From: Acanthochlamys bracteata
Lineage: Eukaryota; Streptophyta; Magnoliopsida; Pandanales; Velloziaceae
Direction: 5' to 3'
Assembly: GCA_019914995.1 (NCBI GenBank)
Contig: CM034130.1
Coordinates: 1,240,001-1,304,000 of the forward strand
DNA: 64,000 bases
The notes beneath the pieces are model-generated. The model was not told the DNA's origin and did no database searches. It saw only the letters and a list, made by a program, of their open reading frames with translations. Shown one piece after another: positions 53,262 to 62,804 of the stretch. The position numbers and the translations under genes were made by a program. Within the stretch, counting starts at the first letter, position 1; every line of letters starts with the position of its first letter.

Positions 53262-54005
53262 CCAAATACACCCCGGTTCTCTTTTCAACATCCTTGGCAC
53301 TGGGGGGTTTCGATAGACACTTCTTCTACTGCTGGTGTTCCTTCTAACGGATTTGATTCTATTCTTTGCTGCAGTGCAACGAATCTTTGACATTATATTC
53401 GCTGAAGAGATTATTTGAATTTTTTTAAAGTATTTTAGCTCAAGAAAACACCACTTACCCCGACGGTCCAGCTTAATGGGTAGTTCGTCTCAAGGAGTTG
53501 ACTACATGAACTTTCTGATGAAGCCCTTCCGTAAGAATGTAGCAAGTGTAAATTTAGATGAGCCCTTATTTGAACTATGTTTGTACCGGCAAGGTACTGG
53601 TGATTCAAATTCTGTTAGATTAAACTGCAGTTCTCAGTGCAATTTTTCTACCTTGTAAATTCAAATATGAGTAGAATTCACTTCCAACATAGTGTCAGTT
53701 CAGAGATTTTAGAGATTTTAGTGATTGCTATTGAAGTTAAACAAACATTTCATTTCTTTTTTTTTTTCCCTGTCTCCTTTTCTTTTCCTGGTTTCTGAAT
53801 GAAATTTGAATTTGGGACCGGGTAGCTGCTAGGTTCAGGACATCGGCTGTAGACATTTTTTACAGATATAGAAGTAGAGGAGATTTTAGTCTAACTTTTC
53901 AAAAGTGTATTTATAAGATTGAATGTAGAAAAAATAACTTCTAGGACTGATATTATAAGAGTGAATTTATAAGATTGAGTCTAATTTTCGAGAAGGTTTC
54001 TCGCC
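53262..54005. other. 3' flank of the coiled-coil gene
   Basis: No coding content recognised. The open frame 53476-53658 is short and unremarkable. A T-rich tract lies near 53757-53775. Confidence 0.5.
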
Positions 54006-54013
54006 GGCGGCCA

Positions 54014-54120
54014 TGGCGCGAAAAATATGCGACGTACGGATCCTTCTCGTGCTCTCTACCGCTACCTTCATCTACAACCAGGTGCTAAGGCTTCCCAATC
54101 CGTTCCAATTCTCAGGTCAG
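54014..54120 (+). pseudogene. Orphan first-exon fragment resembling GnTI (N-acetylglucosaminyltransferase I)
   Basis: The reading MARKICDVRILLVLSTATF followed by IYNQ resembles the cytosolic tail and signal anchor of plant GnTI (MAR..CD.R.LL......FIY.Q.RL), a Golgi enzyme of N-glycan maturation. The frame then runs into an AT-rich element at about 54150 and a stop, and no further GnTI exons were found up to the U-box gene. It is most simply a truncated remnant. The match is short and from memory. Confidence 0.42.
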
Positions 54121-55499
54121 GAGTTTGTCACATAATTTTGTTGCGATTTTCTTGAGATAGATAGACAAGTTTATTATATTATAAAAAAAATAATTATTTA
54201 ATTTTTAATTTTATATTTTTTAATATATATTTTATAGTAATTAAAATATAAATTTAAAGTTTTAGAAAGTATAGAAAAGTTTTACTTAATGATATTTTTT
54301 TTATTATTTTTAGAGATAAAAACTAAAATTTATTTTTCAAAAAAAAATATTTTTTATTACTAAAAAATTTTAGTTTAAAAATATTTTTAAACGTTTCCTA
54401 AAATAAGTAGATTGTAGAAAAGGAATGTGTTGAAGCTAATGCATTATCGACTCATCGTAAGTTCGATTTTTTCTTAAGATTTTTTATCGCTTGTTTCTGT
54501 TGTTTATCTGACTGCTGGTACTTAAAATTGCATATATATGCTGAGAAATTGACATGATAGAAAACTGCACACATGAATTAAGGGTGTATTTTTTTAGCAA
54601 ACAATAAGTTATTAGAAGATAAATTATTTTGAATAATACTGTTGAAAGTAAGTTTTATTTGTATATTCTTTTATAAAATAAAATAAAAATAAATTTTGTT
54701 TTTTGTGTTTTTTTATGAAGCTAAAAATGGTGCTATAAATGAAAAAGAATAAAATAAGGTTGGAAAAAACAACCCCGAAAGTGTTCAGAAAATCATGTTA
54801 ATATTTTGAGTGTCCACCAAAATTGCCAGACATAAAATAAAAAAGAATAAAATAAGGTTGGAAAAAACAACCCCGAAAGTGTTCAGAAAATCATGTTAAT
54901 ATTTTGAGTGTCCACCAAAATTGCCAGATATAAAATACCAACACAAAATTCGCATGTAGCCAGATTGGACAGCTAAGGAAGGCTGTAATAAAATTGTATT
55001 TGTTGTATTATGAGTGCATTGAATTATATATATATTTGAAATTATGCTGTAGAGAATTTGATATTTTAGATTTTCATAGCTGTTCTGTTACGTCACACTA
55101 TGTCGTCATCTTTGGGTGTAGTATTTTGGTTTTTGGTTTTGAAAGTTTAGAATTAAGTTTTTAGATGTTAGAAATAGTATAGCTAAAAATGATATTTTTA
55201 TTAAAAAATAAATTAAAAATTATTTTTAATAAAAATAAATTAAAAATAATTTTTATAAAAAAATGATTTTTGTGTGGAAAACAAGCACGGTTTTTCACTT
55301 GATACGTTTCTGTACTTGTATTGCTCTCTCCAACCGTGCGTCTTTGCCATTAACATTTATTTGTTGTACTTTATTTTTATTTTTCTTTAAAGAAAACAAA
55401 ACTCTTTGCGAACCTTTCCTGCCACCTTCGCTCGTTGTTTTCACTCTCCATCTCCCATCTTTTTCTTTCAATTTCTTCGAAATTTCAGTAAACAAATAT
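54121..55499. other. AT-rich intergenic DNA with element remnants and a tandem duplication
   Basis: An AT-rich MITE-like core covers about 54150-54410, and more AT-rich DNA follows from 54590. A 98-bp tandem duplication (54742-54937) is listed separately. No gene seen. Confidence 0.5.
54742..54937. repeat. 98-bp tandem duplication
   Basis: Two head-to-tail copies start AAAAAGAATAAAATAAGGTT and end near TTGCCAGA(C/T)ATAAAATA. They are almost identical, so the duplication is recent. No coding or regulatory role is evident. Confidence 0.9.
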
Positions 55500-55512
55500 C
55501 AGCAGCTCTGTT

Positions 55513-55550
55513 GCTCTCTCTCTCTCTCTCTCTCTCTACGCGCGCGCGCT
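55513..55550. repeat. CT microsatellite followed by CG repeat in the PUB44-like 5' leader
   Basis: A CT run of about twelve units passes into CGCGCGCGC, just upstream of the upstream ORF start at 55557. It lies in the probable leader exon. Confidence 0.88.
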
Positions 55551-55556
55551 AACGCC

Positions 55557-56399
55557 ATGGGTCGATGGAAGATTTTTCAAGAAATAAAAAAATCCTTGGG
55601 TGAAATATTAAGACTGGTAATGAATCAATGAACCGATTTTTCAAGATTTTGTTTATTTTTCATTCATCGGTTGTGTTTAGTTAGGTTGTTTAGTTCCTTT
55701 CCGGGTTTAACTGGTAAATTACTCGCTGGTTGCTTCAAAGGTTTCTATAATCTGGGCTCTTTTGCACTTCTCTTTTTTATGTGTAATTTTGTTTGTAGTT
55801 GTTGAATTCGGTTGAATTTGGAAAGGAAAACTTTGAATAGGAAATAAAAAGCTTGTTATTGCTAAAAAAATTGCTTTCATTTAAGGAAAATGAGTTGAAG
55901 AATTTAGGTATTGAATTTATAATGGAAACTAAAGCGTGTATCAATCTATTTGAGCTTTAAAGATTTTTTATCTTTTTCACCCTGAAAAAGGAATATGTTA
56001 CATCGACTTAAATTGAGTTATGGGGTTGAAAGAGACGAATTATCTGTAGGAGAAGTAATTGCAGTCAACTGAGTCTGAAAATAAGTCAGGTTGATATCAT
56101 AGAGAAGTCTACTGAATCAAGATTTCTAGTTTCTTACTCTTGAAACTTAATCGCTAGGCAGGTCCCAATCCATATTGCCAGTAGCCTTCTCAAACTCTTG
56201 TTTGATTGCTGCGCTAAAATTAATTCCATTATCATCTGCTGATTGATTTTGGGATGATATTGCTATTACTTCAACCTCTAAGCCAATGGCCTCTATTAGC
56301 ACCATCTGTTATGGTGTGACTGTAGATTCACATGTTTGTTTTTTTCCCAGTGGAGAAATGCTCTAACATCAAGTTTCCTTTATTTTGTAGAATACTTAA
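55557..56399 (+). promoter_or_regulatory. Spliced upstream ORF in the leader of the U-box ligase gene
   Basis: The leader exon contains ATG at 55557 in a favourable context (CGCCATGGG). A donor (ACTG|GTAATG) sits at 55616/55617 and an acceptor (TTTTGTAG|) at 56390. Spliced, the short frame reads MGRWKIFQEIKKSLGEILRL plus NT and stops at 56397-56399, six bases before the main ATG at 56406 and in the same frame. Such a uORF could lower translation of the main protein. If the intron is instead retained the frame stops after VMNQ. Confidence 0.6.
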
Positions 56400-56405
56400 A
56401 AAGAG

Positions 56406-59281
56406 ATGTCTAAAAGCTTTGAAGAAGGTTTTCACTCCCGCAACCAATCCAGTGACATATATCAGGAAAAGTTGAAGCTTGAGCCCGAGTATCAGGAGTT
56501 TAGTTGCCCACTGACAAAGGAAGTTATGCGTGATCCTGTTACGATAGAAAGTGGATGTACCTTTGAACGTGAAGCAATTGAGAAGTGGTTTAAGGAATGC
56601 AAGGACAGTGTAAGAAGACCAATTTGTCCGGTGACAAAGAAAGAACTGAAGGATTCGGAATTGAGACTCAGCATAGTTCTACGTGATATTATAAAGGAGT
56701 GGAATAGACGGAATGAAGATGCTACGCTTCACTGGGCTAGTAGATCTCTCACTCATGGAAGTTCAGAGGGTGATATTATGCAGGCTCTGGAATATACTGT
56801 AGAATTTTGCCAGAAGAATAGATCAAACAAGGATGCTTTGAGGAAAGCGGACCTGATACCAAGGATCTGTGACATGTTAAAGAATAGCAGTGGGGAAGTA
56901 AGATCTAAAGCTCTTGTGACTCTTTGTATGGTAGCTGAAGATGATAATAACAACAAGGTTGTTCAAAGGTTTGCTGGTTGTTGTTCTGACATGTGCATGT
57001 TTTTATCATAGATGTGTATAATGAAATTGTTCTGAACTATATGTGCACTTTGTAGAAAGCTATTTCTGCAGGGGACACTATAAGGACAATTATTAAATTC
57101 TTAACACCCCAATCTTCAAAAGAGAAAGAGGAAGCTGTTTCTTTGTTGTACGAGCTTTCAAAATCTCAGTCTCTATGTGAAAAGCTAGGAGAAGTTAATG
57201 GAGCAATTCTTATTTTAATTGGTATGGCTAGTAGCAAATCGGAAAGCATTTTGTCAATTGAGAAGGCTGAAAACTTGTTGGTGAATCTGGAGAAATCTGA
57301 AAAAAACGTGAAGCAAATGGCGGAAAATGGAAAACTGCAGCCTCTTCTTAATCTACTTCTTGAAGGTAAATTTCTGTGTTTAGATGCACCTTCTTTTCAT
57401 AATTGAAGGGTAGTCTTCTCATTCTTTCCTTCTAGCTCTTGATATCATCTTCACTCGTTGTTGCTTATAAATTTTTGCTTATAAAAACTCTTGGCTTTAT
57501 GAAATTAATTAATTAACACAGAAGCTCTTATGTTTGGACAAGAGTTTGTATACCACTTTGGTTTTCTTAAATGTTTGATACTGTTGTATGTTCATGTGCC
57601 AAGATGTTTGGAGCCCTTGAGTCCTTGATGCATCTTGGCTGGTCCAGCGTGCATAAGAAGATATGCACCTGAGCATTACTTGACATTTTGTAATCTTTTG
57701 CTATGTCATTATGTTGTAGGTTCATCTGAAACACAGCTTTCCATGACTGAATATCTTGGGGAGCTTGTTTTGACCAATGATGTAAAGATCTTTCTGTCTC
57801 AAACTGCTGGCTCATCTCTAGTTGATATCATGAGTAGCAAGAACATGAGGGCCAGGGAAGCGTCTCTGAAGGCACTGAACCATATTTCATCACACGATGC
57901 GAGTGCAAAACTTTTAATTCAGGCTGGTCTCCTGGCTCCGCTTGTGAAGGACCTCTTTACTGTTGGTCTCAACCAGCTTCCAACAAGGCTTAAGGAAGTG
58001 TCCGCCAGCATTGTTGCTAACATTGTGGCTTCAGGTGCTGCTATTGACGTTATTCCCCTTGACCATGAAGGCCAGACTCTTGTGTCTGAGAATATTGTCC
58101 ATAGCCTTCTAGATCTTATCAGCAACACAGGGCCTGCAATTGAGTGCAAGCTTGTTCAGGTCCTTGTGGGACTCACTAATTCTCCATCAACTGTCAAGAA
58201 AGTTGTTTCAGCCATTAGGAGCTCTGGGGCTACCATCAGCCTAATCCAGTTTATTGAAGCTCAACAAAGTGATCTCCGTATGGCTTCTCTAAACCTTCTA
58301 CACAACATTTCACCTTTCATGGGGCAAGATTTAGCTCATTTGCTCCACGAAAATTACGGTCACCTTTGCAGCTTAATAAAAATCATCTCAGACAACAGTG
58401 GTATCTTAGAAGAGCAAGTGGCTGCAGTGGGGCTCTTGGCTAACCTTCCTGAGAGAGACTCGGGCATTACCAACGGACTATTGGATGAAAAAGCATTCAA
58501 TTTATTTATCTCCAAGCTGTTCAACATCCAATTTGGGGAGACCCGTGGAAATCGTTTTATCAATCCCTTTCTTGAAGGACTTGTTAAAATTCTATCAAGG
58601 CTGACATATGTGGTGCAAGATGAACCCCAGGTGCTTGCCTTGGCTCGGGAGCTCAACCTTGGATCAGTCTTTAGTGGATTGCTTCAGATGAATGTACTGG
58701 ATAAGGTGCAAAAGGCAGCTGCATTGTCATTGAATCTATCAGAGCAATCACAGCATCTCACCATAGCCGAAGTCCAGAGTTCAGGGTTTTGTTTCCCTAT
58801 GTTCTCATGCTTCTCCAAACGAACTGCACTGGAAGGAAGATGCAAGGTACATCATGGGATCTGCTCGATGAGGGAGAGCTTCTGCCTTGTTGAAGGGAAA
58901 GTTGTCGAGAAGTTAGTTGCATGTTTAGATCATCAAAACGAGGAGCTGGTTGAGTCTGCGCTGGCTGCGTTGTGTACGCTGTTAGAAGATGGAGTGGACA
59001 TCGAGCAAGGTATTCAGGTATTGTGCGATGCAGAAGGGATCACACCAATACTCCAAATATTTCTGGAAAGCAAAAGTGGAGCGCTGCGTCGGAGAGCAGT
59101 CTGGTCCATTGAGAGGCTTCTGAGGATTGATGATATAGCTCGTAATATTTCTCTAGAGCAGGATGTGGTAACTGCGCTTGTTGAAGCATTCCAACGTGAT
59201 GATTCTGAAACAAGGGATATTGCAGAGCGAGCACTGAAGCAAGTTGATAGACTACCCAACTTCTCAGGAATACTTCCTTAA
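56406..59281 (+). CDS. PUB44: U-box/ARM-repeat E3 ubiquitin ligase, PUB44/SAUL1 type
   Basis: Three coding exons: 56406-56957, 57056-57365, 57720-59281; 807 residues, close to the length of Arabidopsis SAUL1. The U-box covers about residues 30-105: FSCPLTKEVMRDPVTIESG, CTFEREAIEKWF, CPVTKKEL. ARM repeats fill the rest of the protein (for example LVDIMSSKNMRAREASLKAL, VVEKLVACLDHQNEELVESA, ALRRRAVWSIERLLRIDD). U-box proteins bind E2 enzymes through the U-box and substrates through ARM repeats. SAUL1 acts at the plasma membrane, restraining senescence and cell death and taking part in immunity; transfer of that role here is inference. The intron at 57366-57719 is open in one frame with the last exon but has good splice sites. 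Confidence 0.94.
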
Positions 59282-60381
59282 GGCATGATAATGTGTATAA
59301 AATTCGTGCAATTTCTTTCTTTTACCTATTTTATTCTCTTTAAGTAGTTTTTAAACCTTGTCTGTACCTTTCGATCCCTTTGTATTATGTTCAAAGTTGT
59401 TTTGTATTTTAACCTGATGTATACAAATTGTTTTTAGTCTAGAGTTGTTGAAAATCATTCTTCTTTGTCATATGTTCAGGTACTTCTTCAGATTCAGTTG
59501 AATTTTACGGATGCACGACGACATACATACACTGCAGCTAAAAATAAGATCCAATCAGTCCGCCAAAAACAAAAAGGAAATTACAAATACTGAGTGCTTC
59601 TGGGGTATACAAATCCATTTGAGTCAAATTCAATTGCTTCCGAGCTACACCATGAGCATGGATGGATCTCTTGAGGGGAAAAACAATATGGCAAATTGGA
59701 TTTATCTTTTCAATTAATGAGGTTAGTAAGGCAAGCTAGTGCCATTTACTAGCAAATGCCAAAATCAATCCATATGCTATAGAGCCCTTCTTCATAAAGA
59801 ACTCTACCAGAATCTGTGAATTGCTTATTGGTATAACCAAAATCTCAAGGAATACTTTCACCATTTACTTAGAAATACCAAAATCTCAAGGCATGCGATT
59901 AACAGTGCACACAAAATCATACATTGTCACACAAATTACTTTACCACCAAATGAATTCCTTTGTATTACTTCTTTGATGAATAACCGCTACAATCCTTTT
60001 GAACTTTTACAAACTAATAAGCTATTCCGCATCAAGAACTCGTAGAAAAGCAATCAACTGAACTGTGGATATAGAAACTTTACTGTAACAATGCAACCAA
60101 ATTCCAAAATCAACAAAACCCTGACTTATGAGGTGAACAATTGACGAATGTATGAAATTGATAGATAACAGAAACCATAGAGATTCTCTTCATAGTTCCC
60201 ATTATACAAGAAGAAAGCAGAGAATTCATCAAGACATAAATCCATGACCTGAAAGCATTCCCATTAATCCACTAAGATTTGTACAACCAAATACCGAAAA
60301 CAAGCAACGGACCAAGCTTTTAGTCACAGTCCTAAACAAGTCCCATTTCCCTAAATCTTCAAACCCTAATTTCCACAAACC
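59282..60381. other. Intergenic region between PUB44-like gene and histone H4
   Basis: It holds the 3' UTRs of two convergent genes. No coding content, RNA or repeat border recognised. Confidence 0.55.
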
Positions 60382-60699
<318 letters not shown>

Positions 60700-60795
60700 T
60701 CAACGGCAGCGTTCCCAATTCAAAATCGAGAAATGGAAAATTTTGAAATAAATCGAAATTGAGAGACACGAGATCTAGAGAATGGTGGGGGGTTC

Positions 60796-60804
60796 TTATA
60801 GAGG
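60796..60804 (-). promoter_or_regulatory. TATA box of histone H4
   Basis: The minus strand reads CTCTATAAG about 105 bases upstream of the H4 ATG, the expected position for a short histone leader. Confidence 0.65.
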
Positions 60805-60850
60805 AGAAAGCGAAAAAGTACAGGCGGGTTTTTGAAAATTTTTTCTCGGT

Positions 60851-60858
60851 TTTGGCGC
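60851..60858. promoter_or_regulatory. E2F-like site in the H4 promoter
   Basis: TTTGGCGC on the plus strand matches the E2F consensus TTTSGCGC. It is about 50 bases upstream of the TATA box. E2F sites drive S-phase expression of plant histone genes. Confidence 0.55.
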
Positions 60859-61020
60859 GTTAGTATTGGTATCGATCTGTGTAAGAGGAATCGCAACCGT
60901 TAACCTGTGTATCTACGAGCAATATTGAATATAGTTGTTATACACGGATTGCTTACGTAGGAGTAGATGGGCGGGTATGTTCTCTAGTGCCTATCTAAGC
61001 TGATTCTTCCGATTCCAGCC

Positions 61021-61028
61021 GATCCGCG
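61021..61028 (-). promoter_or_regulatory. Histone octamer-like motif CGCGGATC
   Basis: GATCCGCG on the plus strand is CGCGGATC on the minus strand, the plant histone-promoter octamer, about 330 bases upstream of the H4 ATG. The distance from the TATA box is longer than usual and the surrounding stretch is GC-rich, so it could be chance. Confidence 0.4.
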
Positions 61029-61371
61029 GGTTCGGGAACGCTCAAACCGTGGATCGGGTGCTCGGATTGTGTTCTGACGATCCCCATCCGATCCGGACGA
61101 TGCTTTCCCGAAGGGCCGATCCGACGTTCCATCGTTTCGCGACTCTTTAGCTTTTCTCGGTTGTTGGGGGTTGATTCGATTCTTTCTTTTCTTCCTGAAG
61201 CAACCTCTCAGATTATTCGTGGTCGGGCGTCCTGGTAATCGTCATTGATTGTAACTCGTTTTCCATTTTCGCTGATGTTCTTGAATTTTAATGTTTTTTA
61301 CAGAACTCAAATTGGTTCGGATTTGAGCTTTGTGTAGTTTTTCTTCATCTGTATATGAATCTTGTGCTTTA

Positions 61372-61615
61372 GGGTGCTTTTAGGATTGCATTCCAACCAC
61401 CTTTTTTAATTTTTTTATTTCATATTTTTTAATATATATTTTATAAATATTTTAAAATTTTTAAAAAATATATAAAAATTTTATATAATTAGATTTTTTA
61501 TTATATATTTTTATTTTTTAAAAAAAATAAAAAAATAAAATTTATTTTTTAATAAAAATAAAAATATTTCTTATTTTAGAAAAATTTTATTTCCTAATAA
61601 ATTCCAAACGCACCC
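61372..61615. mobile_element. Tourist/PIF-Harbinger-like MITE, 244 bp, with TTA duplication
   Basis: The left end is GGGTGCTTTTAGGATTGC. The right end, reverse-complemented, is GGGTGCGTTTGGAATTTA. TTA lies directly on both sides (61369-61371 and 61616-61618). The 3-bp TTA duplication and GGGTG-type ends fit the PIF/Harbinger superfamily. The core is AT-rich and non-coding. Confidence 0.75.
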
Positions 61616-61629
61616 TTAGACCTATCTAA

Positions 61630-61869
61630 GAGGGTGTTTATTTTTCCACCGCTTCTTTTCAATTTTTTTATTTTATACTTTTTAATACATATTTTATGAA
61701 TATTTAAAAAATTTATTTCAAATTTTAAAAATTATAAAAAGATTATACATAATATAAAAAAAATTATATATTTTTATTATATTTTTGAAAGCAAAAAAAT
61801 TTTTTAAAAAAATAAAAATATTTTTTATTTTAAAAAAAATTTATTTTATAAGTACTTTCAAACGTCTTC
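61630..61869. mobile_element. Tourist/PIF-Harbinger-like MITE, 240 bp, with TAA duplication
   Basis: The left end is GAGGGTGTTTATTTTTCC and the right end, reverse-complemented, is GAAGACGTTTGAAAGTAC. TAA flanks both sides (61627-61629 and 61870-61872). It lies only 11 bases from the preceding element's duplication. Confidence 0.68.
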
Positions 61870-61928
61870 TAAATTTTTGTAGATGAGGTTGAGTTGATTT
61901 TGATAATGCACTAGATGACCTCGTCCAA

Positions 61929-62178
61929 GAATGCATTTGGAATTGCTTATGAAATAGAAATTTTTTAAAATGAGAAGTATTTTGTTCTTTTTAGAAAACA
62001 AGTTTTTTTTTACTTCTAAAAAAAATAAAAATATGCAATAAAAAGATCTTATTACGTAAAATTTTTCTACACTATCTAAATTTTTAAATAAATTTTTAAT
62101 ATTTATAAATATGTATTGAAAAACGTGAAATGAGAAAAAGTTTAAAAATAGCTTTTGAAACGTGATGCCAAAGACGCC
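61929..62178. repeat. AT-rich MITE-like element
   Basis: The left end is GAATGCATTTGGAATTGC and the right end, reverse-complemented, is GGCGTCTTTGGCATC. Core and size match the two upstream copies. No clear 3-bp duplication. Confidence 0.55.
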
Positions 62179-62189
62179 TATAAAAAGTT

Positions 62190-62395
62190 AAAGGGACATT
62201 TGAGAGTCCTTATTAAATAAAATATTTTTCGAGATATTTGAGAAATAAATATTTTTTTTTAATTTAAAAATAAAAAATAATAATAATAAGATTTATTTTA
62301 AATAACTTTTATATAATATTGTAAAAATTTTATTGAAAAATATACAATAAAAATTTAAAATAGAATGCTCTTCAAACACACCCGCCAAACTAGCT
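62190..62395. repeat. AT-rich MITE-like element
   Basis: The left part reads GGGACATTTGAGAGTCC. The right part ends CAAACACACCCGCC, reverse-complementing to GGCGGGTGTGTTTG. Borders are approximate. Confidence 0.45.
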
Positions 62396-62804
62396 CTTGC
62401 AAGTTGCAAATCAACTATTCTCAGATCATGTTATCAGTTTAGTAAAGTATATAATTGGGATCCTGGTTCAAGCATTGGGCTAAAAGTTGCTTTGACACTT
62501 TGGGGTACGAGTGAATGAATGGATTTGTGTGTTTGTGTATACGTCTGTCAACAGTTTAGTTTCTGTTTCTTCTTCCTATTGGAGTATTTTTCACCAAAAA
62601 AGACCACAAAATACAAACATGCACTGTTTAAACCATGCAACAGGAAATTTGCAGCAGTGTAGATACTCATGATTGAGCAATAATCTTGATCCTGTATGAA
62701 TATTTGTTAGAATTTTGGTAGTTTTTTTCTGGTTTCCGTTACTATTACATAACATCTTCAGTAAAAGTTTATGCATATATCTCTCCACTCAGATCATATG
62801 TCCT

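Larger units (their letters stand above)
61030..62804. other. Gene-free region with a run of AT-rich elements
   Basis: A GC-rich patch (about 61000-61140) of unknown role comes first. It is followed by four AT-rich elements in a row (61372-61615, 61630-61869, about 61929-62178, about 62190-62395). The last 400 bases are the 3' flank of the minus-strand peptidase gene. Confidence 0.55.

Noticed and set aside
57635..57719. Extension of the last PUB44 exon upstream to 57635
   Set aside because: The intron is open in this frame, but a clear acceptor at 57719 joins LLLE to GSSETQLS in the right phase, as expected of the family.
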